Assembly: GCA_963774345.1 (NCBI GenBank)
Contig: CAVZFB010000062.1
Span: 62,001 to 126,000 of the forward strand
Direction: 5' to 3'
Source: AP-15 sp963774345
GTDB lineage: Bacteria > Pseudomonadota > Alphaproteobacteria > ATCC43930 > CGMCC-115725
Length of the DNA stretch: 64,000 bases
Part shown: in pieces, positions 1 to 10,306 of the stretch
Position numbering within the stretch: the stretch's first letter is position 1
Layout of the letters: every line of letters begins with the position of its first letter
Notes under the pieces: generated by a model
Database searches by the model: none
Seen by the model: only the letters and a program-made list of their open reading frames with translations
Told to the model about the DNA's origin: nothing
Made by a program: the position numbers and the translations under genes

Positions 1-87
1 ATCGCCAAGGATCCTGCCGAGCAGCCGGATGTCGTCGCGCAGCGGCAGGTCCTTGTCTTCGGCGTCGAATGCGTTGGGTAGCGACAT
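1..87 (-). CDS. ppc: Phosphoenolpyruvate carboxylase, N-terminal fragment
   Basis: Only the first 29 codons lie in the window; the gene runs off the left edge. The translation starts MSLPNAFDAEDKDLPLRDD and continues IRLLGRILGD, which matches the conserved N-terminus of bacterial PEP carboxylase (pattern LRxDIRLLGxxLGD). The enzyme carboxylates phosphoenolpyruvate to oxaloacetate to refill the citric acid cycle. The ATG is preceded at a good distance by a strong AGGAGG ribosome-binding site, which fixes the start. About 230 bases separate this start from the upstream rpmG stop, so a promoter probably lies there, although I could not pick one out. The call rests on a short stretch. Confidence 0.72.
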   Translation of the reverse strand, partial: MSLPNAFDAEDKDLPLRDDIRLLGRILGD

Positions 88-320
88 CGCCTCCTCTTTT
101 CCATCGCCGGCTCGAGGGATGCCTGATTATCCATGCAGAAACTGTGCCTCGCTGACACACGAGGGCCAAATTTACGGTCCTGGCACGGTGCGCGGTACGC
201 GCCCTGCCTCCGACCGTGTCACCTTGGACATGCTACGGATTGCGCCGGCGCGAACCAATGCACCCGCAACCCACTATTTATCGGAGCGCAAGAATAAGCT
301 CGGGCGGTGCGCCGCAGGGG

Positions 321-488
321 TTATTTGATCTTCGCCTCTTTGAACACCACGTGCTTGCGCGCCACAGGGTCGAACTTCTTTAATTCCAGTTTGGCGGTCT
401 TGGTCCGCGGATTTTTCTTTGTTACATAGTAAAAGCCGGTATCGGCGCTGCTTACAAGCTTGATCAGGACGGTGCTGGTCTTGGCCAT
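321..488 (-). CDS. rpmG: 50S ribosomal protein L33
   Basis: A 55-residue basic protein starting MAKTSTVLIKLVSSADTGF and followed by YYVTKKNPR, the classic L33 core; it ends KEAKIK. It is part of the large ribosomal subunit near the E site. The four-cysteine zinc version of L33 is not present, so this is the zinc-independent form usual in alphaproteobacteria. The full length fits the family. It lies just downstream of the topA-rnr-protease run on the same strand. Confidence 0.95.
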   Translation of the reverse strand: MAKTSTVLIKLVSSADTGFYYVTKKNPRTKTAKLELKKFDPVARKHVVFKEAKIK

Positions 489-503
489 GGCGAAACCCTA
501 GGT

Positions 504-2156
504 TCAGGGATTATGTGCTCCGGAAGATAGCGATCCGTCGACTCCTGTCAAGAAGGGCTCGGCCGAGACCGGCGCCGTACCGATAGACCGCGCCGCCAGG
601 TTCGGGGCCGCGCCGATGACGTGCGCCGCCTGTCTGTAAAGGATCGGGTCGGCCAGAAGACGCTTAGCCACCGCGAGGTCGATTGCCCGGTCCCCGTCGC
701 GGGGTGGGCACGAGCGGCGCAATTGGCTCCAGCCGCTTTCGTCGAGCGAAGCGCGCGGCTCGGCGCTCAGTGGCGAGACTGCCGACATTCCGACTGCACG
801 CTGCAATGCGATCTGAACCGATTGGTCATCGTTGCCGAGATCGCTGGTGCATACGGTTGGCACCACTCCGCGCGCGTTCAACAAATAACCGGCGGGTGCG
901 ACCAATTGTGCCCAGGTCAGGGTCAGCTCGCCGTTATTGGGCAGTCGCAGGACGGTTTGCACCGTGCCCTTGCCATAGGAGGCGGTACCGACGACGACCG
1001 CCCGACCGGAATCTTGTAGCGCCGCCGCGACGATTTCGGAGGCTGAGGCGGACCCGCCATTGACCAATACGACAATCGGTATGCGCGGCGCGATGCTGTC
1101 GCCTGAAGCCTCGAAAAACTGGCGGCTCGCGGGGGCGCGCCCGATGGTCGCCACGATTGGGCCCTTGTCAATGAACACGTCGGAGAGGCTTACCGCCTGG
1201 TCGAGCAGCCCGCCGGTATCGCCGCGGAAATCGAGGACGATGCCGCGCAGCTGCGGCCCCATTTCGCGCTTTACCGCGTCGAGATCCTCAACCAGTTGCT
1301 GCGTCGTGTTCTGGTTGAAGCTGGATATGTGAAAGATGGCGACGCCGTTATCGCGCGACAGCGTCACGGTGGGCTCGACCATCAGTGTACGCTGAAGCCG
1401 GTAATAACGGCTCCCAGCCGTGCCGGGGCGATCGATGCCAACCTCCACGGTGCTTAATACCGTGCCGCGAAGCAAGTGGATCACGTCGCTCCTTGAGCGG
1501 CCGGCAGTCGGCCGACCGTCGATCGCTATGATTGTGTCGCCGGCACGGATGCCGGCCAGATCGGCGGGTCCACCCGGCACGACTTGGACGATCCGGAACC
1601 GGTCGGGAGCCGGATCGAGAGTAACGCCGATTCCGCCGAAGCCATCCCGGGCAGCGCGCTGATCGCGGGCGGCCTCGGGTGAGGCATAGCGGGAAAAGCG
1701 GTCGAGTAAATAGGTAATCCCGTAGAACAGGGTCTCGTCGATCGTGTCCTCCGACACCGCCGCCACGATCGGGGACGTTTTCTTGGCATCGGCAACCAGA
1801 TGGCCCAGCCACCCGCCCCAAAGATGCGGATCATCGCCGGACGGGCTTGGATAGGTCGCGATTTCGCGTCCGCCGTAATCGAGCGCGATCTCAGTGCTAT
1901 CCTGGGGCCCGGGCGTCTCCAGCACCGCGAATTTGGGGTCGAGCTGGGAGAGGCGGGCCGCGGCGGCGAGAGAGAGCTTGCGGCTTGAAACCGGCACAAT
2001 GTAGAGTTGGGCGATTTGATCGAGGCCGCGCCCGAACAACCGTCCAGTCGGATCGGCCGGCAACGGCTGGAGCTCCGAGCAGGCAGCAAGCAGGACGACG
2101 AGGACGAAGAAGCCCGCCGGTGCAAGCCCAGCGGCTTGACGCAACGACATCGGCAT
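504..2156 (-). CDS. S41 family C-terminal processing peptidase, lipoprotein
   Basis: A 550-residue serine peptidase of the tail-specific protease family, probably acting in the periplasm on C-termini of envelope proteins. I chose the ATG at 2156 because it gives a lipoprotein signal peptide with lipobox LLAAC (Cys about residue 26); an in-frame TTG at 2261 directly after rnr would add 35 non-signal residues. A PDZ domain follows (GFGGIGVTLDPAPDRF to about residue 250), then the peptidase core. The Ser of GGSASASE and the Lys of YGKGTVQ sit 25 residues apart, the spacing of the Ser-Lys dyad. The C-terminal 120 residues have no feature I recognise. A second S41 enzyme is encoded at 26.6-28.0 kb. 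It follows rnr with a gap of about 105 bases and may share its transcript. Confidence 0.85.
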   Translation of the reverse strand: MPMSLRQAAGLAPAGFFVLVVLLAACSELQPLPADPTGRLFGRGLDQIAQLYIVPVSSRKLSLAAAARLSQLDPKFAVLETPGPQDSTEIALDYGGREIATYPSPSGDDPHLWGGWLGHLVADAKKTSPIVAAVSEDTIDETLFYGITYLLDRFSRYASPEAARDQRAARDGFGGIGVTLDPAPDRFRIVQVVPGGPADLAGIRAGDTIIAIDGRPTAGRSRSDVIHLLRGTVLSTVEVGIDRPGTAGSRYYRLQRTLMVEPTVTLSRDNGVAIFHISSFNQNTTQQLVEDLDAVKREMGPQLRGIVLDFRGDTGGLLDQAVSLSDVFIDKGPIVATIGRAPASRQFFEASGDSIAPRIPIVVLVNGGSASASEIVAAALQDSGRAVVVGTASYGKGTVQTVLRLPNNGELTLTWAQLVAPAGYLLNARGVVPTVCTSDLGNDDQSVQIALQRAVGMSAVSPLSAEPRASLDESGWSQLRRSCPPRDGDRAIDLAVAKRLLADPILYRQAAHVIGAAPNLAARSIGTAPVSAEPFLTGVDGSLSSGAHNP

Positions 2157-2261
2157 CGAGGAACCCCCGAAATCCTCGCGGCAACCCGCCCGGTGATCTG
2201 CCAGCCTCGGCCTAAATCTCCGTTGCTGGGGCGTCCATGCTAGATTGGTGCGGGTCCGCAA

Positions 2262-4499
2262 TCAACCGCGCCGGCCGGCGCGACCGCGGCGCGTGGCCGT
2301 TCTCTCGTCCTCGATCCGAAAGAGCAAGCGACCGCCGATCGCATCCGCCTCGACAAGCCGCACTATGGCCGCATCGCCCAGCCGGAAGACCCGCCCATAG
2401 CGCCGGCCGACGAGCCGCGGCACCTTCTCGCTCCGGTCGTAATAATCGCTCGGCAAGGTAGATATCGGCACGAGCCCAGTGGCGCCGTTCTCGGCCAGGG
2501 TAACGAACAGCCCAAACTCGGCGACACCGCTAATGCGGGCGGAGAAGAGGCCGCCGATCGCATCGGCGACGAGGATCGTGCGATAGCGCTCGATCGCGGA
2601 GCGTTCGGCCGCAGCGGCACGGCGCTCTGTCGTCGAAATATGCTCGCCGACGACCGCCAGCCGGTCGTGGTCGATATCGGAGGGCAGCGCTCCGACGCCG
2701 AAATCGCTTCCTGCCGCGTTGGCGCTGGCGATCAATGCGCGATGGACGAGAAGATCGGCATAGCGGCGGATCGGCGAGGTGAAATGCGCATAGCGCCGCA
2801 GCCCCAGACCGAAATGTCCGATATTGTCCGGGCTGTAGGCAGCCTGCGCCTGGCAACGCAGCACGAGGTCGTTGACCAGCGTCGCCACCGGGGTCGCCTC
2901 CGCCCGGCGCAACAGCCGGTTGAACAACTCGGGCCTTGGCGCCTGGCCTTTTGCAAAGGCGAGGCCGGGAATACCGAGTTCGTCGAGAAAGTCGTGCAAT
3001 GCCGCGACCTTTGCTGGATCGGGCGCATCGTGGATCCGGTACATGCAAGGTCGCCGCCGCGCCTCGAGTTCTTCCGCGGCGGCGACATTGGCCAGGATCA
3101 TGAATTCCTCGATCAGGCGATGGCTGTCGAGGCGCAAGGCCGGCACGACCGCGACCGGCCGCCTTTCGGCATCGAGCACGATCCGATCCTCGCGGATGTC
3201 GAGCTCGATGGCGCCACGCGCGGCGCGGGCCCGGGCGAGAGCTTCGAAAGCACAATAGAGTGCAGCCATCGTCTCCGGCAAGACGGTCGAGGACAAATCC
3301 CCGCGCCCGTCCCGGGCCGCCTGGATCTCCTCATAGGTGAGGCGTGCGGCCGAGCGCATGACTCCGCGCAGGAAGCGGTGGCGGCGCTTGCGACCGGCAA
3401 CGTCGATCCGCAGATCAACGGCGAGGCAGGCGCGATCGACGCCGGGCTTCAAGGAGCACAGCTCATTCGACAGCGCCTCGGGCAACATCGGGACAACCCG
3501 ATCGGGAAAGTACACCGAATTGCCGCGCCGCTCGGCCTCGCGATCCAGCGCGCTTCCAGGACGGACATACCAGGCGACGTCAGCGATGGCGACGACAAGG
3601 TGCCAGCCGCCGGAGTTGGCCGGGTCGGAATCGGGTTCGGCCCACACAGCGTCGTCAAAATCGCGGGCATCGCTGCCGTCGATCGTGATCAGCGGCAGGT
3701 CCCGCAGGTCGGTACGCCCGACCGGGCTTACCGGCGGCGCGGTTTCCGCCTCGGCGATTGCGGTATCCGGAAAATCGGTCGGGATGTCGAACGACGCGAT
3801 CGCCAAGAGGCTGACCGCACCGGGATCTGAAGGAGCGCCCAGCCGTTCGACGACGTGGGCCCGCGGCAACCCCAATCGGCGAGCCCCTAGTTCCGCGGCG
3901 ACGACGAGCTCGCCGTCATCGGCTCCACCAGTGTCGCGCTCAGCGACCCGATATTCAGTTTTGTTGCGGCGGTCGGCCGGCACCACCCGCCCTCCGTCGC
4001 GATCTTTCTGAAAGACCCCGACGATCCGTTCACCGCTGGAATCGAGCCGGCGCATAACCTGCGCCTCGATCTCGCCGGTTTCGAGCAAAACCAACCGCGC
4101 CGCCGCGCGGCCACCGACCGGGATCGCCTCACCGCCCTCCTCCACAAGCCTAACGACAGGAGCCGGATCGGGTCCTGGCCACGCCACGGGTCGGGCTAAC
4201 GGAACGCCGTCCTCGTCGGTGCCGAACCGCTCGACAACGGTGACCTCTGGGATTGGCGGACCTCCGACCAGACGGCGGTTGGCGGCACGGGTCACCGATC
4301 CTGACCGCTCGATCTGCCGCAACATGTCGCGCAGCGCCGGCCGGTTGGCAGGAGGGACACCGAATGCGCGCGCAATCTCGCGTTTGCCGACCGCCGACGG
4401 GCTCTCGCGGATAAACTCGACCACCTCCCGTACCGACGGCAACGCCCCGAGATGACGCTGTTGCCCCGGCTTGGAAGTCGTCGACGGGGGTCGCGGCAT
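2262..4499 (-). CDS. rnr: Ribonuclease R
   Basis: A 745-residue 3'-to-5' exoribonuclease of the RNB family that degrades structured RNA. Visible order: an N-terminal winged-helix segment (about 20-80), cold-shock-type OB domains, the RNB catalytic domain with the acidic motif IDGSDARDFDDAVW (about 270-285) and HFTSPIRRYADLLVHRAL (about 570-590), and a C-terminal S1 domain (about 640-735). It lacks the long lysine-rich tail seen in enterobacterial RNase R. Its ATG follows the topA stop directly (TAGATG), so the two are almost certainly co-transcribed and translationally coupled, as in many alphaproteobacteria. The reading frame is intact. Confidence 0.95.
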   Translation of the reverse strand: MPRPPSTTSKPGQQRHLGALPSVREVVEFIRESPSAVGKREIARAFGVPPANRPALRDMLRQIERSGSVTRAANRRLVGGPPIPEVTVVERFGTDEDGVPLARPVAWPGPDPAPVVRLVEEGGEAIPVGGRAAARLVLLETGEIEAQVMRRLDSSGERIVGVFQKDRDGGRVVPADRRNKTEYRVAERDTGGADDGELVVAAELGARRLGLPRAHVVERLGAPSDPGAVSLLAIASFDIPTDFPDTAIAEAETAPPVSPVGRTDLRDLPLITIDGSDARDFDDAVWAEPDSDPANSGGWHLVVAIADVAWYVRPGSALDREAERRGNSVYFPDRVVPMLPEALSNELCSLKPGVDRACLAVDLRIDVAGRKRRHRFLRGVMRSAARLTYEEIQAARDGRGDLSSTVLPETMAALYCAFEALARARAARGAIELDIREDRIVLDAERRPVAVVPALRLDSHRLIEEFMILANVAAAEELEARRRPCMYRIHDAPDPAKVAALHDFLDELGIPGLAFAKGQAPRPELFNRLLRRAEATPVATLVNDLVLRCQAQAAYSPDNIGHFGLGLRRYAHFTSPIRRYADLLVHRALIASANAAGSDFGVGALPSDIDHDRLAVVGEHISTTERRAAAAERSAIERYRTILVADAIGGLFSARISGVAEFGLFVTLAENGATGLVPISTLPSDYYDRSEKVPRLVGRRYGRVFRLGDAAIVRLVEADAIGGRLLFRIEDERTATRRGRAGRRG

Positions 4500-7189
4500 C
4501 TAGCGCAGCTGTGCACCTGAGCGCGAACGCGGTTTCTTGGCAGCTGTGGGGCTGGCGGCCTTGTTTTTGGCTGCAACCGCGCGCCGTGAAGCAGCGCCAC
4601 GTTGTGATGCGGCAGCCCGCTTCGTTGCTTTTGGCGGTGGGGCCCTGGTCGCGGCCGGCTTGCCCGTCTTGCGTTGGCGCGACTTGCCTTTATCACGTCG
4701 CTCTGCAAGCAGTCGTATCGCCTCATCGAGCGCGAAAATCTCCGGATCCGCAGTTTTCGGTAACGTCGCGAAGACTCCGTCATGGCTGACATAGGGGCCG
4801 TAGCGCCCTTGATAGAGCGCCACGACGCCGCCATCGGGATGCGGTCCAAGCTCGCGCAGCGGCTGTGGCGCATTGCGGCGCCGCTCCGCCGCCGGTTCGG
4901 CCAACAGGACGACCGCGCGATTGGCCCCGATCGTCAACACGTCGTCATCCGCCGCCAGAGATTTGAAGGTCGTACCATGCTTGATGTAGGGGCCGAACCG
5001 CCCGATCCCCGCCGTGATCACTTGGCCGGTCTCGGGATGGCGCCCGAGCTCGCGCGGCAGCGCCAAAAGACGCAGTGCGGTATCGAGATCGACATCGGCC
5101 GGTTTGAGCGGACGCGGCAGGGCGACACGCTTGGGTTTCGTATCCCCGTCGCCGACGCCGAGCTGGATGTAATGACCGAAGGGGCCCTTCTTCAACGTCA
5201 CCGCAGACCCGCTCGCAGGGTCGGTCCCGAGTTCGGCATCAGCGGCGTCGTTTTCGGCCCCATCCTCGATCGCGAGCGGGCGGGTATAGCGGCAGTTCGG
5301 ATAGTTCGCGCAGCCGATAAAGGCGCCGAACTTGCCGAGCTTCAGGCTGAGCCTGCCAACGCCGCAGACCGGGCACAGGCGTGGATCGCGTCCCGAGTCG
5401 TCGGTCGGAAAGAAATGCCGACCGAGATCGGCATCGAGTGCCGTTAGAACTTGGCTGATCGTCAATTCCTTGGTGCCGTCGACAGCGGTCGAAAAATCCC
5501 GCCAGAAATTGCGCAGCAGTTCTTTCCAATCGACCCGCCCGCCGGAGACTTCATCGAGCTGGTTTTCCAGATCGGCAGTGAAATTGTATTCGACATAGCG
5601 CTCGAAAAAGTTCGTCAGAAAGGCGGTGACGAGCCGTCCCCGGTCCTCCGGCAGAAAACGCCGCTTTTCGAGCCGGACATAAGCGCGGTCCTGCGAGCAC
5701 CTGCAGGATCGAGGCATAGGTCGAGGGGCGGCCGATGCCGAGTTCCTCGAGCTTTTTGACCAGGCTCGCCTCGGTGTAACGCGGCGGCGGTTGAGTGAAG
5801 TGTTGGATCGGCACGACCTCGCCGCGAGCAAGGCGCTCGCTCTTGCGCATTTGCGGCAGCCTGGCGCCTTCGCCCTCCTCCTCGGCGCTGTCGTCGCGGT
5901 CTTCCTGGTAGAGCGCGAGAAACCCGTCGAACAGCACGACCGAGCCAGTCGCCCGCAGACGCAGCCGCCCGCTCGAATCGGCGATGTCGACAGTGACCTG
6001 TTCGAGCAGCGCCGAAGCCATCTGGCTCGCCAATGTCCGCTTCCAGATCAGTTCGTAGAGTCGACGCTGGTCGCGGTCGAGGTAAGCCGCGACATCGGCC
6101 GGCCTGCGGCCGAGATCGGTCGGGCGGATCGCCTCGTGCGCCTCCTGCGCATTCTTGGCCGGGCTGCGATAGATCCGCGGCGCGTCGGGCACGTATTTCG
6201 CGCCGAATTCGTTGCCGATCAGCTGGCGAGCGGCGGCGATCGCCTCGCCGGAGATGGCGACGCCGTCGGTGCGCATATAGGTGATCAGCCCGACCGTCTC
6301 GCCGCCGAGATCGACCCCTTCGTAGAGCCGCTGGGCGATCTGCATCGTACGGCTGGCCGACAGGCCGAGCTTGCGCGAAGCCTCCTGTTGCAGGGTCGAG
6401 GTCGTAAACGGCGGGAACGGGTTGCGACGGACCTGCCGGCTCTCGATCTCGGCGACGGCAAAGCTCGACGCGCCGCAGGATCGCGTCGGCGGCGGCGCGC
6501 GCCTTTTCCTCGGTGTCGAGATCGAAGCGCTCGAGCCGCTTGCCGTCGAGATGGGTCAGGCGCGCGGTGAAGCTCTGTCCTGCCTCGGTCGTGAAGGTGA
6601 CCTCGATCGTCCAATATTCGCGCGACTTGAACGCCTCGATCTCGGCTTCGCGCTCGCAGATCAGGCGCAGCGCGACGGATTGGACGCGGCCGGCCGAGCG
6701 GCTGCCCGGCAATTTGCGCCACAGCACCGGCGACAGAGTGAAGCCGACGAGATAGTCGAGCGCGCGGCGGGCCAGATAGGCGTCGACCAGTTCGCGGTCG
6801 ATCTCGCGCGGGCGGCGGAATGCTTCGACGACGGCGTTCTTGGTCACCTCGTTGAAGACGACGCGCTTGACGTCGACGTCCTTCAGCGCCCGGCGCGATT
6901 TGAGCACCTCCTGGACGTGCCACGAGATCGCCTCGCCCTCGCGGTCGGGGTCGGTGGCGAGGAACAGGCCGTCGGCGCCCCGCATCGCTTGAGCGATGTT
7001 CTTCATGTGCTTTTCGGATTTGCCGTCGACCTCCCACGACATGGCAAAATCCGCGTCGGGCAGAACCGAGCCGTCCTTGGCCGGAAGGTCGCGCACATGG
7101 CCATAACTGGCGACGACCTTGTAGTCGTTGCCGAGATATTTGTTGATGGTTTTCGCCTTTGCCGGCGATTCGACGACGACGACTTTCAT
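4500..7189 (-). CDS. topA: DNA topoisomerase I (frameshifted in this sequence)
   Basis: Type IA topoisomerase that relaxes negative supercoils, about 895 residues once repaired. The start at 7189 gives MKVVVVESPAKAKTINKYLG, the TOPRIM N-terminus. The active-site tyrosine region reads LITYMRTDGVAIS (near 6260). Zinc-finger repeats follow (CPVCGVGRLSLKLGKFGAF, then a CANYPNC type), with several further GPY-type repeats and a lysine/alanine-rich basic tail. Two breaks are visible: near 6450-6480 and near 5700, where one extra base splits STYASILQVL from QDRAYVRLEKR. Both flanks align perfectly to the family and the gene is normally essential, so these are probably sequence errors. Order dprA-topA-rnr is typical of alphaproteobacteria. 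Confidence 0.93.
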
Positions 7190-7252
7190 GAGCCCGTTCG
7201 GTGTTGATCGCGCGGCGGTGGTCCTCACATCGTCAAGTTGTCAGGGCGATAC

Positions 7253-8446
7253 TCAGCGCAGCGAGACGAGATTGCCGGGATGACGCTCGACCCGGCCGGC
7301 CAGTTCCAGCTCGAGGAGGAGGGTGGCGACCGCGGAAGCTGTCAATTGGCACTGGCGCACCAGTTCGTCAACCGCGACCGGTGTCGGCCCTAGGCTTTCG
7401 AGGATCATGTTCAGCGCGTCCTCGTCGTCGGCCGGCTCTCCAGCGCCGCCCGGGGGCCAGTTCGCCGGCCAGCTTTCCTCGGCCGGCAGCGGCAACGGTG
7501 TAAGCGGGCGCGGCGGCGGCGCGGCCCGCACCAGCGGCCCGAGTTGCGACAGCACATCCTCGGCCGCCTCGGTCAAGGTCGCGCCGCGGCGCAACAGATC
7601 GTTCGCGCCGCGGCAGCGCGGGTCGAGCGGCGATCCCGGCACGGCAAAAACCTCGCGGCCCTGCTCAAGCGCATAGCGCGCGGTGATCAGCGAGCCCGAG
7701 CGAGCTGCGGCCTCGACGACCAGGACGCCGAGCGCCATCCCGGAGATGATCCGGTTGCGGCGCGGGAAATGGCGGGCCTGCGGCTCGCTGCCGAGCGGCA
7801 GCTCGGCGACGATCGCGCCTTGCCGGCGCAGCGCCTCGTAGAGCCCGCGATTCTCCTCGGGATAGACGATATCGACGCCGCCGGCGACGACCGCCACAGT
7901 GCCGGTCTCGATCCCGCCCAAATGGGCCGCGGCATCGATGCCGCGGGCCAGCCCGGAAACGACGACGAGCCCGCCCTGGCCGAGGCCGGCGGCGAGTTCG
8001 CGGGCGAGACGCCGGCCGTTCGCCGAGGCATTGCGCGCGCCGACGACCGCTATCATCGGCCGATCCAGCAGCTCGACCCGTCCGAGCACGGTCAGGATCG
8101 GCGGCGCGTCTTCAATAGCGCTCAGCGCGCTCGGGTAAGCGGGTTCGCCCCAGCAGACGAGCCGCGCGCCGATGCGATGCAGCGCGGTAAGCTCGGCCCC
8201 GGTCGCCGCGCGCGTCGGCGCGGTCACCGTCTTGGCGCGCTCACTGCGCCGAGCCAGTCGAGGCAACGCCTCGAGCGCGGCCCGGGCCGAGCCGAAGCGG
8301 CGCAGCATCGCGAAGAAACTGATCGGGCCGACCGATTCGGTGCGGCATAGCCGCAGCCAGTCGAAACGCTCCTCGGGATCGAGCTCGCGCGAGGCCAAGC
8401 TGATCTCAGCTTTTCCTAAAGGAGATCCGGCTTTCCCTGCCGGCAA
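7253..8446 (-). CDS. dprA: DNA-processing protein DprA
   Basis: A single-strand DNA-binding protein that loads RecA during natural transformation. The Rossmann-like core is clear: VVGARNASANGRRLARELA, GLARGIDAAAHLGG, YPEENRGLYEA, FPRRNRIISGMALG and EAAARSGSLITARYALEQ. The C-terminal 70 residues form the winged-helix domain (DELVRQCQLTASAVATLLLELE). The start is uncertain: a TTG at 8446 would overlap plsY by about 40 bases, and a TTG at 8398 also fits. No other competence genes are in the window except comM at 50.7 kb. Confidence 0.93.
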   Translation of the reverse strand: MPAGKAGSPLGKAEISLASRELDPEERFDWLRLCRTESVGPISFFAMLRRFGSARAALEALPRLARRSERAKTVTAPTRAATGAELTALHRIGARLVCWGEPAYPSALSAIEDAPPILTVLGRVELLDRPMIAVVGARNASANGRRLARELAAGLGQGGLVVVSGLARGIDAAAHLGGIETGTVAVVAGGVDIVYPEENRGLYEALRRQGAIVAELPLGSEPQARHFPRRNRIISGMALGVLVVEAAARSGSLITARYALEQGREVFAVPGSPLDPRCRGANDLLRRGATLTEAAEDVLSQLGPLVRAAPPPRPLTPLPLPAEESWPANWPPGGAGEPADDEDALNMILESLGPTPVAVDELVRQCQLTASAVATLLLELELAGRVERHPGNLVSLR

Positions 8447-8993
8447 TCAGGCGCTTTATATTTGCGTGGTGCCGCAAGATGAGCAGCAGCGCGATGATCG
8501 CGATCAGAAGGGCCGTCGCCCGGTCGGCGAGAAAAGGTGCAATAGCGGCGCTGGCGACCGAAGCGATTAGCGCCGCCAGCGACGAATAGCGCGAGTAGAA
8601 GGCGACAGCGAGCCAGATCAATCCGGCAACGAGCGCCAGCGGCCACGCCAACGCCATCAGCACGCCGAGCGCGGTCGCAACACCTTTACCGCCGCGAAAA
8701 CCGAGCCACACCGGGAACATATGACCGAGAATCGCACACAGCCCGGCGACCAGCGCCGCCTGTGGCGCCCAGCGCTGAGCAATCGCCGCCGCCGCAAACC
8801 CCTTGCCGACATCGAATAGCAGGGTCAATGCCGCCAGACCCTTGCTGCCGGTGCGCAACACGTTGGTCGCGCCGATATTGCCGGAGCCCATGCGGCGAAT
8901 GTCGCCCTGGCCGGCGAGCCTCGTCAGCACCAAGCCGAAAGGGATCGAACCCAGCAGGTAACCGAAAATGGCGGTAACAAGAAAAACGATCAT
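8406..8993 (-). CDS. plsY: Glycerol-3-phosphate acyltransferase PlsY
   Basis: A 195-residue integral membrane enzyme that transfers an acyl group from acyl-phosphate to glycerol-3-phosphate, the first step of phospholipid synthesis. The signature loops are present: GSIPFGLVLTRL, GSGNIGATNVLRTG and FRGGKGVATALGVL, with five or so hydrophobic segments around them. It begins six bases after pyrC ends and overlaps the start of dprA. This pyrC-plsY-dprA order recurs in alphaproteobacteria. Confidence 0.96.
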   Translation of the reverse strand: MIVFLVTAIFGYLLGSIPFGLVLTRLAGQGDIRRMGSGNIGATNVLRTGSKGLAALTLLFDVGKGFAAAAIAQRWAPQAALVAGLCAILGHMFPVWLGFRGGKGVATALGVLMALAWPLALVAGLIWLAVAFYSRYSSLAALIASVASAAIAPFLADRATALLIAIIALLLILRHHANIKRLIAGRESRISFRKS

Positions 8994-8999
8994 CGGCGC

Positions 9000-10306
9000 T
9001 CAGTCCCGGCGCTGGAAGATCGTGCGCCCGTCGACGATCGTGCGCTTCACCCGGCCTTGTACAGAGCGGCCGTCGAATGGGGCGTTTTTTGATTTCGAGC
9101 GAAACTCGTCGGTGCAGATTTGCCAGGTCTGATCAGGGTCGAACAACACCAGATCCGCGGGCGACCCGGGTGTGAGCCGCCCGACCGGGAGGCGTAGGAT
9201 GCGGGCCGGGTTCCAGCTCAGCCGCGCCATCAGTTCGAGCAGGCCGAGATGGCGGTTGTGATAAAGCTCGAGCGACAATGCCAGCAAGGTTTCGAGCCCG
9301 ACGGTCCCGTAGGCCGCCGAGCTGAACGGCAGCCGTTTGGAATCCTGGTCCCACGGCGCATGGTCGCTGGCGATTGCATCAATGGTGCCGTCTTGCAGCC
9401 CCTCGACGATGGCGCGCCGGTCTCCTTCGCTGCGCAACGGGGGCGACAGTTTGGCGAAGGTCCGGTACTCGCCGATCGCGGTCTCGTTCAACACGAAATA
9501 GGGGGGCGCCGTATCGCAGGTCACCGGTAGCCCTTGCGCCTTGGCGCGCCGAATAGCCCCGACCGCGGCCGCGGTCGACAGATGGGCGGCGTGGTAGCGC
9601 GCGCCGGTGATCTCGACGAGCCTAAGGTCGCGCTCGATCATGATGATCTCAGCCGCCGGGGTAATCGCCGACAGGCCCAGCCGGGTGGCAATCTCGCCTT
9701 CGTTGACCTCTCCCGCTCCGGCAAGGCTCGGTTCTTCCGGATGTTGCAACATCAGCAGGTCGAAACTGCGAGCGTAGGACAATGCGCGGCGCATGACGAG
9801 CGCATCGGCAACCGCTTTGACCCCATCGGTAAAGCCGAGCGCGCCGTTGGCAGCGAGTAAGCCCATTTCGGTCAGCTGACGCCCCCCCAGCCCCTTGGTT
9901 GCCGCGGCGTAGGTATGGACCTTAGCGAGCTTGACTTCGCGCGCCCGGCGGGCCAGGAACTCGACGACCGAAATGTCGTCAACCGGCGGGTCGGTATTGG
10001 GGAGCGCGACCATCGTCGTCACCCCGCCGGCCGCGGCGGCCTGCCCGCCGCTCTCGATCGATTCCATATGTTCGGCGCCGGGCTCGCGCAGCTGCACACG
10101 CATATCGACGAGGCCCGGGGCCAGGCACAGCCCCTCGGCCATTACCGTCTCGAAATCCCCCTCGCAGGCGGATAGAGTCCCCCCGACCGCCCGATTCCTT
10201 CGCCCTCGACGAGCAGGTCACCGACCGCGTCGAGCCCGCTCGCGGGATCGAGCAGCCGGGCGCCGCGAATCAACACGCGGGGAGCGCCCGCTGTGGCAGC
10301 GTTCAC
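9000..10306 (-). CDS. pyrC: Dihydroorotase (frameshifted near 10.2 kb)
   Basis: A metal-dependent amidohydrolase that closes carbamoyl-aspartate to dihydroorotate in pyrimidine synthesis. The repaired protein starts at a GTG (10306) that overlaps the pyrB stop as GTGA: VNAATAGAPRVLIRGARLLD. A one-base deletion near 10197 then shifts the frame before RAVGGTLSACEGD. The rest is intact: CLAPGLVDMRVQLREPG, TCDTAPPYFV, IASDHAPW. In this class II type the usual metal-binding HxH after GLVD reads DMRV, so the histidines are missing. That suggests the pseudo-dihydroorotase (PyrC') type that supports aspartate carbamoyltransferase, although AxSDHAPW is retained. A true active dihydroorotase may lie elsewhere. 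Confidence 0.88.

Noticed and set aside
29..328. Plus-strand open frame near the left edge
   Set aside because: It overlaps the ppc start region on the other strand, has no ribosome-binding site and no recognisable sequence.
2640..3830. Long plus-strand open frame of 396 codons
   Set aside because: It lies wholly opposite rnr, whose protein sequence is unmistakable; the opposite frame has no family features and reflects high-GC codon bias.
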